Assembly (NCBI RefSeq): GCF_900113605.1
Contig: NZ_FOPY01000011.1
Span: 62,001-126,000 of the forward strand
Reading direction: 5' to 3'
Length of the DNA stretch: 64,000 bases
Source of the DNA: Modicisalibacter xianhensis
GTDB taxonomy: Bacteria; Pseudomonadota; Gammaproteobacteria; Pseudomonadales; Halomonadaceae
The translations under genes and the position numbers were made by a program. The notes under the pieces are model-generated. The model saw only the letters and a list, made by a program, of their open reading frames with translations. It was not told where the DNA came from and ran no database searches. Shown piece by piece: positions 18,869 to 29,782 of this stretch. How positions within the stretch are numbered: position 1 is the stretch's first letter; each line of letters opens with the position of its first letter.

Positions 18869-20259
18869 TCGTCGTCGACGGCACGCTAAAACGGCGCCTG
18901 GGAGCCTGGCTGCTGGCCACCGTCGGCGTGCTGGGCGCGTTCTTGCTGGTCGAGGCCTATACCAGCGCGCAGCGCGCCGCCGACCGCGCCTACGACAGCC
19001 AGCTCGAGGCGGCGGGCCTGACCATCGCCGAGGCCATCCAATGGCAGGACAGCCGACCGGTGGTGGAAATGCCGGCGGCGGCCTTCCAGATCCTGGCCAC
19101 CGACCAGCAGGAGCGGGTGTTCTACGCCATCCTCGACACGACCGGACGCGAGGTCACCGGCAATCTCGACGGGGCCGTGACGCCCGCCTGGCAGCATGCC
19201 GCCAAGGCCGGGCCGGTGTGGATGACCGTGCAGCATCACGGCACGCCCATCCGCCTGCACGGCCGTGAGCTGACATCCGCCGGCTGGGAGTCGCTGGACC
19301 CGGTACAGATCTGGGTCGGGCATACCCTGTCGGGGCGCGAGGCACTGGCCGGCGACCTGTTCGTACGCACCCTGACGCGCTTTCTGGCCATGGTGCTGGT
19401 TGCCGGCCTGCTGATGCTGCTGGCCATTCGTACCGCGCTCGGCCCGGTGCGTCGCCTGCGCCAGTTGCTGCGCCAGCGCGATGCCGACGACGTGCGCCCG
19501 CTGCATGCGCACGTTCCCGGAGAGCTCTACGACATGGCGGAAACGCTCAATGCGCTGTTCGCTCGCCAGCGTGAAGGTCGCGATGCGCTGCTGCGCTTTA
19601 CCGCCGATGCCAGCCATCAGCTCAAGACACCACTGGCCGGGCTGCAGAGCACCAGCGAGCTGGCCCTACAGAGCGAGCAACCCGATGAGTGGCGCCACGC
19701 CCTGGAGACCGTCCATGACAGCGCGGCACGCACCAGCCGCCTGGCCGGCCAGTTGCTGAGTCTGGCCCGCTTGCGCCATGCCAGCGAGGGGGGGCGGGAT
19801 ACGGTGGACCTGGCGGCCGTGCTTCGCGATACGCTGATGGAGTGGGCCGAGCGCGATGCCGCCCAGCACCACGATCTGGGCCTGGCGCCGCTCCCCGAGG
19901 GGCCGGTGTACATCCAGGGCGAGCCTTGGTCACTGCAGGAAATGATCGGCAACCTGATCGACAATGCCCTGCGCTATACGCCGCCAGGCAGCGTGATTAC
20001 CCTGGGGCTGGAACGACAGCCCGGCACCGTGACACTCAGCATCGAGGACGACGGCCCCGGCGTGAGCGACGACCTGCTCGGCCGCCTGCACCAGCCCTTC
20101 GAGCGAGGTGGACGCCAGGACACCCAGGGTTCCGGCCTAGGCCTGGCCATCGTCGACTCCATCGCCCGACGCCACGATGCCCGCCTGGACGTGCACAATG
20201 CCCCCGGGCATGGCCTGAGAATCGACATCCGCTTTCCGGCGTTGCCCAAGGAGACCTGA
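18865..20259 (+). CDS. tctE: Sensor histidine kinase TctE
   Basis: A 464-residue membrane-bound kinase, starting with GTG. A transmembrane helix near residues 12-30, a periplasmic sensing region, and a second helix near 170-190 precede the HAMP region. The H-box is DASHQLKTPL, the N-box LIDNALRYTP, and the ATP-lid blocks are DDGPGV and GSGLGLAIV. It phosphorylates TctD in response to an external carboxylate. Confidence 0.93.
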   Translation: MIVVDGTLKRRLGAWLLATVGVLGAFLLVEAYTSAQRAADRAYDSQLEAAGLTIAEAIQWQDSRPVVEMPAAAFQILATDQQERVFYAILDTTGREVTGNLDGAVTPAWQHAAKAGPVWMTVQHHGTPIRLHGRELTSAGWESLDPVQIWVGHTLSGREALAGDLFVRTLTRFLAMVLVAGLLMLLAIRTALGPVRRLRQLLRQRDADDVRPLHAHVPGELYDMAETLNALFARQREGRDALLRFTADASHQLKTPLAGLQSTSELALQSEQPDEWRHALETVHDSAARTSRLAGQLLSLARLRHASEGGRDTVDLAAVLRDTLMEWAERDAAQHHDLGLAPLPEGPVYIQGEPWSLQEMIGNLIDNALRYTPPGSVITLGLERQPGTVTLSIEDDGPGVSDDLLGRLHQPFERGGRQDTQGSGLGLAIVDSIARRHDARLDVHNAPGHGLRIDIRFPALPKET

Positions 20260-20260
20260 G

Positions 20261-21295
20261 ATGCTGCACCGCTGGTTGTGCTGCCTGCTGCTGGCCTGCC
20301 TGATGCCACTCGCTGCATTGGCCCAAGCCAGGACACCCCTGGTGGTCGAGGCCGCACTGGACCGCCAGGTCATCGCGCCGCTGCTCGCGGCCTTCGAACG
20401 CGCCTATCCCGATATTGCGCTGCATTATCACGACCGGTCGACGCTGGAGGTCGATCGACGCGCCCGCGAGGTCCGACCGGCTCCCGACGTGGTGATCAGT
20501 TCCGCCATGCCCTGGCAGTTGGCCCGGGTCAACGAGGGCCTGGCCCAGCCGCTGGTCAGCCCCGCGGCCCGCCGCTGGCCGCAGTGGGCCAAGTGGCGCA
20601 ACGAGGTGTTCGGTTTCACCTTCGAGCCCATCGTCACCGTCTACCGGCTCGATCTGGTACGCCACATGATTCCGCCAACAACGCATGCCGACCTGCACAC
20701 CATCCTCACCACGCACCAGGATCTTCTTCGCGGACGCGTGACGACCTATTCGCCGGGCCGCAGCGGGGTCGGCTACACCCTGTTCCAGCAGGACGCGCGC
20801 TACTCGCCGCGCTTCTGGGACCTGGTCGCTGCCATGGGCGCCGCCGAGGTCAGCCTGGAGGACAACACCCAGGCGATGCTCGATGGCCTGACCGAAGGCA
20901 AGTACTGGGTGGGCTACAACCTGCTGGGCTCCTATGCCATGCACTGGGCTCAGACCCATCCGGAAGTGATCGTGCAGGTGCCCCAGGATTATGCGCTGGT
21001 GATGATGCGCATGGCCTTCGTGCATCGTGACGCGCCGCATCCGATGGCCGCCAAGGCGTTCGTCGATTTCCTGCTCAGCGTCGAGGGCCAGCGCATCCTC
21101 GCCGGCAGCACGCCGCTGTTCAGCGTGCTGCCCGAAGTCATCGGCCCCTATACCGCCCAGCGTCTGCGCGATCAGGTCGGCGAGCGGCTCTACCCGATCC
21201 CGATCAATGCCTCGCTGCTGGCGTTCGTCGACCCGCTGCGCCGCGATGCCTTCATGGCCCGCTGGAACCGCGAGATTCGCATTCTCGAACCGTGA
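20261..21295 (+). CDS. Periplasmic ABC-type binding protein linked to tctDE
   Basis: A 344-residue protein with a Sec signal peptide (residues 1-22, ending LAQA) and a bacterial type-2 periplasmic binding fold of the ferric-iron/molybdate-like group. Blocks such as APDVVISSAMPWQ, GRVTTYSPGRSGVGY and HPMAAKAFVDFLLS are recognisable. It begins one base after the tctE stop codon, and no ABC permease is present. A role as a periplasmic sensor or co-factor of the TctE kinase is an inference from the operon. Confidence 0.8.
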   Translation: MLHRWLCCLLLACLMPLAALAQARTPLVVEAALDRQVIAPLLAAFERAYPDIALHYHDRSTLEVDRRAREVRPAPDVVISSAMPWQLARVNEGLAQPLVSPAARRWPQWAKWRNEVFGFTFEPIVTVYRLDLVRHMIPPTTHADLHTILTTHQDLLRGRVTTYSPGRSGVGYTLFQQDARYSPRFWDLVAAMGAAEVSLEDNTQAMLDGLTEGKYWVGYNLLGSYAMHWAQTHPEVIVQVPQDYALVMMRMAFVHRDAPHPMAAKAFVDFLLSVEGQRILAGSTPLFSVLPEVIGPYTAQRLRDQVGERLYPIPINASLLAFVDPLRRDAFMARWNREIRILEP

Positions 21296-21315
21296 GCAGG
21301 CTAGCCCCGCTCACG
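21291..21315. terminator. Hairpin spanning both stop codons of a convergent pair
   Basis: CGTGAGC pairs with GCTCACG around an 11-base loop. It contains the stop codon of the binding-protein gene and that of the tatA-like gene. No U-tract on either side. Confidence 0.4.
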
Positions 21316-21489
21316 CTTGTTCAGGCGCACCACCTCGGACTGGAAAGGACTTTCCTCTTCATTCGTTTCCCGCCGAAAACTGCGGATCGCGCCGCCCAGG
21401 TCCGAGCCGACCGTTCTCAGCCGCTTGGTGCCAAACAGCAGCGCGACGATGAGCAGGACGATAAGAAGCTGCCAGACACTGATGCCCAT
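21301..21489 (-). CDS. TatA/E-type twin-arginine translocase subunit
   Basis: A 62-residue protein with one N-terminal membrane helix ([15 protein letters not shown]), the hinge FGTKRLR and an amphipathic stretch, the standard TatA/TatE plan. AGAGGA precedes the ATG. It is the last gene of the nos cluster. NosZ and NapA encoded in this window carry twin-arginine signals, so a dedicated TatA/E paralogue may help their export. Confidence 0.88.
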   Translation of the reverse strand: MGISVWQLLIVLLIVALLFGTKRLRTVGSDLGGAIRSFRRETNEEESPFQSEVVRLNKRERG

Positions 21490-21539
21490 GGTTTCATTCC
21501 TCTTGCCAGATAAGGCGGCCTGCGCTCAGGCCGCCCAGG

Positions 21540-22076
21540 TTAGTGATGCCCCGCCCCGTGCATGCCCATGGCCTGCTGCAGCATGGCCAGGTCGATCTGT
21601 TCGAAGCGCAGCACATGTCCGCCCTGTTCGGCGGCCAGTGTCTGGGCGCTCTCTTCTTCAGAGAATGACGCCAGCACCGCGCCCATCGCGCCTTTCAGGG
21701 CCGGGCCGAGCACATAGAACGCCTCGCGAGCATCGATGAGGTGCGCATCGTCAGGCCGGTTCCAGTCGCTGCGACTCATGTCATGCACGTACAGTTTCAC
21801 ATCGAGGCGCTGGTTCTCGGGCTGCAGCCACCAGCCGAGCATCTCGGCCGTGGAGCAGAACTTTCTGACGGCATCCGCGCCGATCGCCTGTCCCTTCGGT
21901 CCCGGAAACTCCGTAATGATCATGCCGCAGACGTGGCACTCGTCACTGGCGTGAAAGTCCACCGGCGTCAGTGACCGGGATTGCGCTTCGGGGTCGCTGC
22001 ACGCCACCAGGAGCAAGCCGAGCAACAATCCGAGCGCGGCAGTACGCGCCTCGACCAGGGTTAGCGTTGTCTTCAT
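21540..22076 (-). CDS. nosL: NosL copper chaperone lipoprotein
   Basis: A 178-residue lipoprotein. The signal peptide ends in the lipobox LLVACS, so Cys (~26) is probably lipidated. The motif ECHVCGMIITEFPGPK is the NosL copper-binding signature. NosL supplies Cu(I) for assembly of the nitrous oxide reductase centres. The true start is MKTTLTL at 22076; a much longer frame running upstream overlaps nosY and nosF and is not real. A His-rich tail (MGMHGAGHH) could also bind copper. Confidence 0.93.
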   Translation of the reverse strand: MKTTLTLVEARTAALGLLLGLLLVACSDPEAQSRSLTPVDFHASDECHVCGMIITEFPGPKGQAIGADAVRKFCSTAEMLGWWLQPENQRLDVKLYVHDMSRSDWNRPDDAHLIDAREAFYVLGPALKGAMGAVLASFSEEESAQTLAAEQGGHVLRFEQIDLAMLQQAMGMHGAGHH

Positions 22077-22087
22077 GTCTTCCTCAC

Positions 22088-22918
22088 TCACGCCGCACGT
22101 CGACGAAACAGGGCATAGGCCAGCAGCAGGGCGCCACCGACCCACAACATCAGGCAGCCCCACAGCATGACGCTCGGCAGCGGTAGCTCGCTGCCCAGGG
22201 CCATGACACCCGACACGCCCCCGCTGGCCTCGAAGCCGGACAGGTTGATCAGGCGGTAGATATCGGCCGGGTTGAGCAACAGCAGCCAGGGCAGCAGCTC
22301 GGGGCTGAAGCGGCCTTCGCCGAGTACCAGCAGCGCCAGCAGCACCAGGTCGAACACCAGCACGAACCCGAACCACACGCCCAGGGCCAGGCCGGCGGCC
22401 CGGGACTTCTCGCTGGCCCGACTGCTCAGCACATAGGCCAGCGCCAGGAAGACCCAGCCCAACAAGGCCGATGACAGCATGAAGCGCCCGAAGGCCCGGA
22501 ACAGCAGGTCCAGCGCGACGCCATCCACCAGCACGGCAATAGCCAGTGCCGCGGCGCCGAAACCGAGCAACGTGGCCAGAGCCAGGATCAGGCCATGACC
22601 GACAAACTTGCCGAGCAGCAATTGGCCGCGCCCTAGCGGGTAGGTCAGCAGCAGCATCAGGGTGCCGCCCTCGTCCTCGCCGACGATGGCGTCGTAGGCC
22701 AGCAACAAGGCGATCAGCGGTATCAGGATGGTGGCCAGGCTGGTCAAGCTGGCAATCGTGGCCGGGATCGAGGTAAAGCCCACCTGCCCCGAGGCGGCAG
22801 CTCCCAGCCAGGCGATGCCAACCGCAAGCACGGCGAACAGCAGGCCGATGGCGACGATCCAACGGTTGCGCAGGCCATCGCTGAGTTCCTTGCGGGCAAT
22901 GTTCCAGATCGGATTCAT
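22088..22918 (-). CDS. nosY: NosY ABC transporter permease
   Basis: A 276-residue membrane protein with six hydrophobic helices, the permease that pairs with ATPase NosF and periplasmic NosD in maturation of the NosZ copper cluster. [20 protein letters not shown] is the typical start. It overlaps the end of nosF by 4 bases and is followed by nosL 11 bases later. Confidence 0.94.
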   Translation of the reverse strand: MNPIWNIARKELSDGLRNRWIVAIGLLFAVLAVGIAWLGAAASGQVGFTSIPATIASLTSLATILIPLIALLLAYDAIVGEDEGGTLMLLLTYPLGRGQLLLGKFVGHGLILALATLLGFGAAALAIAVLVDGVALDLLFRAFGRFMLSSALLGWVFLALAYVLSSRASEKSRAAGLALGVWFGFVLVFDLVLLALLVLGEGRFSPELLPWLLLLNPADIYRLINLSGFEASGGVSGVMALGSELPLPSVMLWGCLMLWVGGALLLAYALFRRRAA

Positions 22919-23859
22919 GCCATGGCCTCCTCTGGCTGCGCCTTTTTCTCGGCTGGTGCGTGGTGGGCTCGCTCCATGTAATAGCGATAAAGATCGTCCA
23001 ACGAGGGCTGGTGGATCTCGATGTCGTCTGGCGCTCCTTCCGCCAATAGCTCGCGCAGCAACCCCAGCTTGTGGGCGCGACGGAGCGTGACCTCAACCCC
23101 AGCATCACCCAGCGGCTGTGCCACATGGCCCTCGCCGCGCCAGCGCTGCAGCCAGGCCTCGCGCTGCGCGATGCCCGCTGCGCGCAGCCTCACCGGCAGG
23201 TCCGCTGCGTCACGCAGGCTGTCCAGGCTGCCGATGGCCTGCAGGCGCCCGTGGGCCAGGATCGCCGCCCGGCTGATATGCGCCTCGACGCCCGGCAGCA
23301 CGTGCGAACAGAGGATGATGCTGGTCCCCTGCTGGCGAAGGTGATCCACCAGCCGGTACAGCGCCAGGGTGGCAATGGGATCGAGTCCCACCGTCGGCTC
23401 GTCGAGCAACAACAGGCGCGGCGTGCCAAGCAGTGCCTGGGCCAACCCCAGGCGCTGCCGCATGCCCTTGGAGTAAGTCTTGACGCGGCGATTGGCGGCC
23501 TCGACAAGCCCCACCTGTTCCAGCAGTTCGTCGACTTGTGCAGCAGGGGCCCCTTTCAGACGGGCGAAGTGCTTCAGCGTCTCGCGGCCGGTGAGCTGGG
23601 GATAGAAAACGATATTCTCGGGCAGGTAGCCGAGCTGGCGATGCACTTGCCTGTCGTGCGGCGACTGACCGAGTACGCTCACCCGCCCCTCGCTGGCCTG
23701 GAGCAGACCAAGAATCAGCTTCATGGTGGTGGTCTTGCCGGCCCCGTTGTGGCCGAACAGGCCCAGCACTTCGCCCTCGGCGAGCTGCAGGTCCAGGCCA
23801 TGCAGCACGTTCATGCTGCCGTAGCGCTGACGGACGCCTTCGAGTTCGACGGCATTCAT
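22915..23859 (-). CDS. nosF: NosF ABC transporter ATPase
   Basis: A 314-residue ATPase. Walker A is [10 protein letters not shown] (residues ~36-45), the ABC signature region is [11 protein letters not shown], and Walker B is [13 protein letters not shown]. It drives the NosDFY complex that works with NosL to build the NosZ copper-sulfide centre. It overlaps nosD (stop) and nosY (start) by 4 bases each. Confidence 0.95.
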   Translation of the reverse strand: MNAVELEGVRQRYGSMNVLHGLDLQLAEGEVLGLFGHNGAGKTTTMKLILGLLQASEGRVSVLGQSPHDRQVHRQLGYLPENIVFYPQLTGRETLKHFARLKGAPAAQVDELLEQVGLVEAANRRVKTYSKGMRQRLGLAQALLGTPRLLLLDEPTVGLDPIATLALYRLVDHLRQQGTSIILCSHVLPGVEAHISRAAILAHGRLQAIGSLDSLRDAADLPVRLRAAGIAQREAWLQRWRGEGHVAQPLGDAGVEVTLRRAHKLGLLRELLAEGAPDDIEIHQPSLDDLYRYYMERAHHAPAEKKAQPEEAMA

Positions 23860-25181
23860 GACGTTGGCTCCTGTAATGGGGCGAGCAGCGCCCGGGTCGG
23901 CAGTTGCATCAGTGGATGGCTGTCCTGCACGCCAGGCGATTTGATGACGGGAAACAAGCGCTGCACCCAGCGCAGCAGCTCGATGCCGGGACTGTTCATC
24001 AGCAGACGGACCTGCGGATACAGCCAGATCAGGCGGTCGACGTTGTCGTTGGGCTCGTAGGCGACATCGCCCAGGCCGTCGCCGTCGCGGTCCCAGCCGA
24101 GGTAGTCACTCCAGTAGTTGCCCCGACCGTCGACCGACCACTCCTGGGTGCGCACGGCGACGTACTTGACCTGCTGCTGGTTGTCGACGAAGGCATTGCC
24201 GACGATGCGGTTGTCCTCGGAGCCCGCCGTGAGATGAATGCCCAGCGTGCTGTCAGCGAAGTGATTGTTCTCGATGGCGTTGAACAGCGAGTTGTAGATG
24301 AACAGCGCCTTTCCCTCGGCACCCGAGACCATGCCATCCCCACCTGCGCTGCCATGGCGTACGCCGACGACCACGTTGTCCTTGAGCGTGGAGTAGGTGA
24401 TGTAATTCATCAGGATGCCGTAGTTCTCGTCCTGCTCGGAGCGATTGCCGATCACCGTCAACTGGCGGCTCTGCATCAGCGCATACCCCGTGCGGGTACG
24501 GCGGGTGATGTTGCCGATCACCTGGTTGTCGTGGGAGAACATGTAATGCACACCGTAGCGCAGGTCCTCGAGCACATTGCCCTCGAGGCGGTTGCCGTTC
24601 GAGGTGTCGATATAGATGCCGTCTCGGGTGTGCCGGGCATGATTGCCGATCACCCGGGCGCCGCTCACGGCATAGAGATGGATGGCATTGCCGCGATCCT
24701 GCGAGCGCACGGTGGTATCGCCCTCGATGTCGTTGCCGATCACGCTGACGTCGCGGGTGGCGTCGACCCAGATGCCGAAACCCGGCCCCGCAAGGCGATT
24801 GTTGCGCACGACCGCATCGCGGGCGTGCGACGCGATGAAGATGCCCGAGTCCAGGGCGGTCAGGTCACGCCCCCAGTCGCGTAGTGTGCAGCCTTCGACC
24901 GCCACATTGGCAGAGGCAATGGTCAGTGCGTTGCCCTGCCCCTGTGCATGGATCACTGCGCCTGGCTCACAGCGCAGTTGCATTGACGTATCGATGGTGA
25001 ACTGGCCGTGATACTCGCCAGCAGGCAGGCGCCACTGGCCTTCGCCTTCAGCGATCAACGGCAACGTAGTAATGGCGTGCGGTGCCGCCTGGGCAACACC
25101 TGTGAAGAGTAAGGCCGTACCCATTATCCAGAGATTGACTCTCAGCCGGCGCAGCCTGTCGATTGCCTGAGCTTTGATCAC
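23856..25181 (-). CDS. nosD: NosD periplasmic maturation protein
   Basis: A 441-residue periplasmic protein with right-handed parallel beta-helix repeats (repeated units such as [27 protein letters not shown]). It is the periplasmic part of the NosDFY copper-site assembly machine. I start it at GTG 25181 because this gives a complete signal peptide (basic RLRRLR followed by a hydrophobic core ending AQA) and a length like other NosD proteins. ATG 25124 would leave no basic n-region. Confidence 0.92.
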   Translation of the reverse strand: MIKAQAIDRLRRLRVNLWIMGTALLFTGVAQAAPHAITTLPLIAEGEGQWRLPAGEYHGQFTIDTSMQLRCEPGAVIHAQGQGNALTIASANVAVEGCTLRDWGRDLTALDSGIFIASHARDAVVRNNRLAGPGFGIWVDATRDVSVIGNDIEGDTTVRSQDRGNAIHLYAVSGARVIGNHARHTRDGIYIDTSNGNRLEGNVLEDLRYGVHYMFSHDNQVIGNITRRTRTGYALMQSRQLTVIGNRSEQDENYGILMNYITYSTLKDNVVVGVRHGSAGGDGMVSGAEGKALFIYNSLFNAIENNHFADSTLGIHLTAGSEDNRIVGNAFVDNQQQVKYVAVRTQEWSVDGRGNYWSDYLGWDRDGDGLGDVAYEPNDNVDRLIWLYPQVRLLMNSPGIELLRWVQRLFPVIKSPGVQDSHPLMQLPTRALLAPLQEPTS

Positions 25182-25293
25182 AGAGGTGTACCTTTTCCAG
25201 CGTCTTCCAGCGTCCAGGCAGGGGTGATGTGGCCCGGCACTCCACCGGGCCGTGTCGTCGGTTGCCGGGCCTGAAGCAGGCCCGGCGGATGAC

Positions 25294-27201
25294 TCAGGCC
25301 GGCTCGACCAGCATGCGCCCGACCATTTCCATGTGCAGGGCATGGCAGAACCAGTTGCAGTAGTACCAATGCACTCCGGGCTTATCGGCCACGAAGGTAA
25401 TCGACGAGGTCTGCTGCGGGCTGATTTCCATGCTCACGCCGTGGTTGGTCATGCAGAAGCCGTGCGACACGTCCTCGATCTTGTCGATATTGGTGATGAC
25501 CACCGTGACTTCGTCGCCCTGCTTGACGGTGAACTCGTTGATGCCGTAGGTAGGCGCCATGGAGGTCATGTAGACGCGCACCTTGTTGCCATCTCGGATT
25601 ACCTTGTTGTCGGTCTCCAGCGTGACACCATCCTGCTTGGCCATGGCCACGGTGCCGGCGAAGAATGGATCGTCGCGGGTCCAGATCTTCTTGGGCCGGA
25701 TCTGGTCGCGGCGGGCCATGATGCAGTCATGGGGCTCGGCATAGGTCGGGCCATCGTGGACCAGCGTCATCTCGTCGCCGGAGATGTCGATCAACTGGTC
25801 GTTCTCGGGATGCAGCGGTCCCACCGGCAGGAAGCGGTCCTTGGAGAACTTGCTGAGCACCACCAGCCACTTGCCGTCGGCTTCGCGGGTCTCGGTCAGC
25901 GAGGCGTGGTTGTGGCCCGGCTGGTACTGCACATCGAGCTTCTGCTTGATGTAGTTGACGTCTTCGCCCTGGTAGGCACGGATGGCATCGTCGATGTTCC
26001 ACTTGGCCACCTGGCTGTCGATGAACAGCGTGGTGTAGGCATTGCCGCGACCATCGAAGGTGGTATGCAGCGGCCCCAGGCCCAGTTCGGGCTCGGCGGC
26101 AACCACGTCGCGCGGTGCAGCGAGCTTGCCGTCGAACAGATCGTCGAGCTTGTCGATGGCGATGACCGTAGCGGTCGGTGACAGCTTGCCGTTGGCGATG
26201 AAGTACTTGCCGTCCGGCGAAGTATTCAGGCCGTGCGGGTTCTTGGGCACCGGAATGTAGCGGGTCAGCTCCGAGCCGTCGCGACCGTCGACGACCGGCA
26301 CCTTGGAATCGCCCAGGGTCGTGAAGTTGCCGGCCTTGATCGCAGCCTCGATACGCGGAATGTTGAACACCACCACCCAGTCGCGCTCGTTGCGCATCTG
26401 TCCGGCGAGATCGACGGCTTTCTCCGAGTTGTAGCAGGTCGAGGCGGCGTACTTGCCGGCGTAGTCGGCATCAGTGTTGTCCAGATTGCCGTCGACGATG
26501 ACCTGGAAGGCAACCTCCATGGTCTCGGCATCGATGGCGTTGAACATGGTGTAGCTGTCACGCGCCTGGAGATCGAATGTCGAGCCATCGTTGGGATGCG
26601 GGATGATGAATTCCGCGTTGGCGAACACGTACCTGGTGTGCGGCACCTTCTGCAGGCGCAAGCCGTGGATGGCCTGGACGTTGGGCACGGTGACCATCTT
26701 GTCGCACTTCATGATGTCCAGACGGATACGCGCCACGCGGCTGTTGGCCTTGTCGTTGATGAACAGGTACTTGCCATCGTACTTGCCGTCGGTCATCGAC
26801 AGGTGCGGGTGGTGGGAGTCGCCATTGAGGTACCTGGCGCTGTCGCCCAGCACCTGGCGGCTCTCGTTGGTCAGGCCCCAGCCGGTGGCCGAGTCGACGT
26901 TGAACACCGGAATGCGCATCAGCTCGCGCATCGACGGCACCCCCATCACGCGGACTTCGCCGCTGTGCCCGCCGCTCCAGAAGCCGTAGTACTCATCCAG
27001 TTCCCCCGGGCCAACCGAGGCCTTGGCGTGCGCGTCCTTGACCGCCGCCGCCCAAGACTCGCGGGTCATCACCGCACCGCCCAGTGCCGACGCGCCCACC
27101 AGTGCCGCGCCGCTCATGGCGGTCGCACCCAAAAAGCCACGCCGAGTCAGTCCCTTCTTCTCTTCCACCGGCATGCCGTTCTGCGTTTCTTGATTATTCA
27201 T
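25294..27201 (-). CDS. nosZ: Nitrous oxide reductase NosZ, clade I
   Basis: A 635-residue periplasmic enzyme reducing N2O to N2. The N-terminal twin-arginine signal contains [11 protein letters not shown], which marks the Tat-exported clade I type. The C-terminal cupredoxin domain carries the CuA ligands in [12 protein letters not shown]. The beta-propeller with CuZ histidines (for example [32 protein letters not shown]) precedes it. GAGGAG lies 9 bases before the ATG at 27201. The frame stays open upstream, but that part overlaps nosR and has no nosZ-like sequence. Confidence 0.97.
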   Translation of the reverse strand: MNNQETQNGMPVEEKKGLTRRGFLGATAMSGAALVGASALGGAVMTRESWAAAVKDAHAKASVGPGELDEYYGFWSGGHSGEVRVMGVPSMRELMRIPVFNVDSATGWGLTNESRQVLGDSARYLNGDSHHPHLSMTDGKYDGKYLFINDKANSRVARIRLDIMKCDKMVTVPNVQAIHGLRLQKVPHTRYVFANAEFIIPHPNDGSTFDLQARDSYTMFNAIDAETMEVAFQVIVDGNLDNTDADYAGKYAASTCYNSEKAVDLAGQMRNERDWVVVFNIPRIEAAIKAGNFTTLGDSKVPVVDGRDGSELTRYIPVPKNPHGLNTSPDGKYFIANGKLSPTATVIAIDKLDDLFDGKLAAPRDVVAAEPELGLGPLHTTFDGRGNAYTTLFIDSQVAKWNIDDAIRAYQGEDVNYIKQKLDVQYQPGHNHASLTETREADGKWLVVLSKFSKDRFLPVGPLHPENDQLIDISGDEMTLVHDGPTYAEPHDCIMARRDQIRPKKIWTRDDPFFAGTVAMAKQDGVTLETDNKVIRDGNKVRVYMTSMAPTYGINEFTVKQGDEVTVVITNIDKIEDVSHGFCMTNHGVSMEISPQQTSSITFVADKPGVHWYYCNWFCHALHMEMVGRMLVEPA

Positions 27202-27236
27202 GAGTCTTTGCTCCTCTGAGACAACAGCGACTTGGG

Positions 27237-29465
27237 TCAATCGACCGCTTCCGAGCGCTTCGCCCCCGCGTCGATCGCTCCGGGTTCTTCTATCTGCACG
27301 GCAGGAATCCGCTCGGGGCCCGCCGGGGCCTGCTTGGCGCGTCTGTTGCGCTTCTTGTTCTTCACTACCAGCGGCGGACACTTGTTCTCGTTGTGGTAGG
27401 TCATCTGGCAATCCAGGCAGTAGTGGCACTCGTTGGCATTGATGCGGCCATCGGGATGGATTGCCTGGATCTCGCATTCCTTGGCGCAGAGCTGGCAGGG
27501 GTTGCCGCACTCCTTGCGTCGCTTGAGCCAGTCGAACAGCCGGAATTTGCTGGGCACCGCCAGTGCCGCGCCCAGCGGGCAGAGGTAGCGGCAGTAGACC
27601 TTGCGGGTGAACAGGTTGACGACCAGCAGCGCCACGGCGTAGGCCACGAACCACCATTGGCGGTCAAACTTGAGGGTGATGGCGGTCTTGAACGGTTCCA
27701 CCTCGGCGAAGCGCTCGGCAGCGGACATCGATTCCAGGGAGATGCCGAACAGCACCAGCAGCACGATGTACTTGATTGCCCAGAGCCGCTCATGCACTGC
27801 GAAGGGCAGTTCGTACTGCGGCACCTTCAGCTTGCGCGCAGCCTCGTTGATCAGTTCCTGAAGGGCACCGAACGGGCACAACCAGCCGCAGAACACCCCG
27901 CGGCCCCACAGCAGCAGGCTGGCCGCCGTGAAGGTCCACAAGATGAAGATCACCGGATCGGACAGGAACAGCGACCAGCGGAAGTCCTCGACCAGGGCAT
28001 GCAGGAAGGTCAGTACATTGACTACCGACAACTGCCCCAGGGCGTACCAGCCGATGAACACGACAGTGAAGGTCAGGTAGCCACGGCGCAGCCAATGCAG
28101 AAACTGTGGATGTCGGGTGAACTTGTCCTGCAGGAACAGGATGACGGTCAGCAGGCCCAGGGCGACGCACAGTACGCCGATCTGGAAACTCTTCTGATAC
28201 CAGATGTTGACCCATACCGGGCGATTGGCCTCCTCGGTCGCCGCCAGTTCCTCCGCCGTCGGTTGCGGGCGCTCGATGTAGGCCTCGGGAAGCTGATATG
28301 GCAACTCGAAGCTGGTGAAGATGCCATCGATGGGCCCGGTCTGACGACGCACCAGCAGTTCCAGGCTCCAGGGCGAGCCAGGATCGAACTGGTGGTGCTC
28401 ACGGATGATGAAGATCGCCATCTCGGGAAACTCGGGCATCCCTTCGGCGTACACATCGGAGAGCCGCTCGTAATCCAGGTCACGGAAGCTGATGATGTCG
28501 CCGAACTGGCGAAGCTGCACCCGATCGAAGATACCTCCGCGTACGTAGCCGGAGCCCTTGAACGAGTACTCGCCACGCCCCAGCACGGCGATGGCGTGCT
28601 CACCGGACTCGAGTTCCCCCATGAGGAAGCGGTACTGGTTTTCGCCGAGCAGGTTGCGACCAATGGTCGGCGGGTTGAGGTGGGTAACGTACAGGTCAAT
28701 GAAGGTCTCGCCAGCCGCCTCGGCATCAGCGTTATCGATACCTTCGGCCTCGGTACCCTTGAAAGCCTCGTCGACCTCGCCGCGGGTCAGGTGAAGCCGA
28801 CGGATCGCGCCATTGCCGGTCAACTCGCTCCAACTGGCCGGCTCGAACACCTCCTCGCGCACGACGGCCGGTTTTTTTACCGAGCCGGCACTTGCCTCGA
28901 CCAGGCCCAGCGAAACGCCAACCTCATGGGCTGAGCGCATGATGATCTCGTTGACGACCATCACCGTGACCGTGGCACCGGTCACGGCATCCACCGTCAC
29001 CGCCTCGGGATCGGAAGAACGCCCGACGATGACACGCTGGTCGGCACTGATTCCCTCATACTTGGCAGTAAATTCGTGCAACCTTTCTTCAGGAATGCCG
29101 ACAAGGAGAATCGGCTCATGGTGCTCGAGAACGTAGGCATCCTTGATCACGCCTTCGACACTCATCAGGACCTGGATATTGACAGGCTTGCCCGAGTAGG
29201 CAGGAATATCCACCACATCCAGGCTCTGGAATGCGTAGCCTAATGTTTCCCCGTTGGAGGAAATGGTTCTTATAGAATAATCACCTTCCGGCTCGGAAAC
29301 GTTATCGGCATCGGGAAACGCCACCTCGATACGCTGTTGCTCGATATCACCGTAGTTCTTCCTGGCCTCGACCGGCTGGCACAGGAGCAGGACAACGATG
29401 ACAAGCAAAATTCCGACCTGGAGGTAGCGAAAAATATGGCCCCTTGCGGGTAGTCTAGCGTCCAT
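27237..29465 (-). CDS. nosR: NosR, membrane iron-sulfur flavoprotein for N2O reduction
   Basis: A 742-residue polytopic membrane protein needed for nosZ expression and electron supply. An N-terminal periplasmic FMN-binding domain ([10 protein letters not shown] region, residues ~160-170) is followed by membrane helices with CGWLCPFGA and CRYLCPLGA, and a C-terminal ferredoxin region with CQLCAKECE and CHYCLDC. Length and domain order are normal. It is the first gene of the nos operon; an FNR-type box lies 64 bases upstream of its start. Confidence 0.95.
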   Translation of the reverse strand: MDARLPARGHIFRYLQVGILLVIVVLLLCQPVEARKNYGDIEQQRIEVAFPDADNVSEPEGDYSIRTISSNGETLGYAFQSLDVVDIPAYSGKPVNIQVLMSVEGVIKDAYVLEHHEPILLVGIPEERLHEFTAKYEGISADQRVIVGRSSDPEAVTVDAVTGATVTVMVVNEIIMRSAHEVGVSLGLVEASAGSVKKPAVVREEVFEPASWSELTGNGAIRRLHLTRGEVDEAFKGTEAEGIDNADAEAAGETFIDLYVTHLNPPTIGRNLLGENQYRFLMGELESGEHAIAVLGRGEYSFKGSGYVRGGIFDRVQLRQFGDIISFRDLDYERLSDVYAEGMPEFPEMAIFIIREHHQFDPGSPWSLELLVRRQTGPIDGIFTSFELPYQLPEAYIERPQPTAEELAATEEANRPVWVNIWYQKSFQIGVLCVALGLLTVILFLQDKFTRHPQFLHWLRRGYLTFTVVFIGWYALGQLSVVNVLTFLHALVEDFRWSLFLSDPVIFILWTFTAASLLLWGRGVFCGWLCPFGALQELINEAARKLKVPQYELPFAVHERLWAIKYIVLLVLFGISLESMSAAERFAEVEPFKTAITLKFDRQWWFVAYAVALLVVNLFTRKVYCRYLCPLGAALAVPSKFRLFDWLKRRKECGNPCQLCAKECEIQAIHPDGRINANECHYCLDCQMTYHNENKCPPLVVKNKKRNRRAKQAPAGPERIPAVQIEEPGAIDAGAKRSEAVD

Positions 29466-29528
29466 GGTCGGCCTCGACTCAGGCTACGATGTGTTCCTGA
29501 ATGGTAACCAGCGCTCGAATGCCATCAC

Positions 29529-29542
29529 TTGATTGAAATCAT
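29529..29542. promoter_or_regulatory. FNR/Anr-type box upstream of nosR
   Basis: TTGAT-TGAA-ATCAT matches the TTGAT-N4-ATCAA consensus at 9 of 10 specific positions. It lies 64 bases before the nosR start codon, in the only promoter region of the nos operon. Anr is encoded at 62524-63270; a Dnr-type NO sensor would use the same site. The rest of this 317-base gap (29466-29782) shows no gene. Confidence 0.82.
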
Positions 29543-29726
29543 TATTTTGACCGGACGGACAGAACTAATTATCCCAATATCCTTCGGAAAGACACGTGGA
29601 AAACGCTTGAAGACAAATCGGAAATAACCCTACATAACGCAAGGGATCAGTACATGAAAAAAGCGCAGTTACGCTGACGTTATTCCGTCAACATTCGATA
29701 ATCAGGAAAGGCAATCAGGCAGGAAT

Positions 29727-29768
29727 GCCTGCGACGGCACCAGTCAACCTGGCAATGCCATCGCAGGC
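29727..29768 (-). terminator. Probable terminator of the cytochrome c551 gene
   Basis: A 13-base-pair stem with one mismatch (GCCTGCGA outer arms, GGCA inner arms) lies 14 bases beyond the cytochrome stop. No strong U-tract follows. Confidence 0.45.
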
Positions 29769-29782
29769 GTTGTATCGGATGG

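Noticed and set aside
15111-21295. Citrate as certain substrate of tctABC
   Set aside because: The name comes from the Salmonella citrate system; the TTT family covers many carboxylates and nothing in the sequence fixes the ligand.
21540-23126. A 528-codon frame ending as nosL
   Set aside because: Only the last 178 codons resemble a protein family; the rest lies out of phase inside nosY and nosF.
27202-27657. Long N-terminal extension of nosZ
   Set aside because: It overlaps nosR in another frame and lacks similarity; the RR signal begins shortly after ATG 27201.
29660-29695. TGACG/CGTCA repeat upstream of nosR as a second FNR site
   Set aside because: The half-sites are eight rather than four bases apart.
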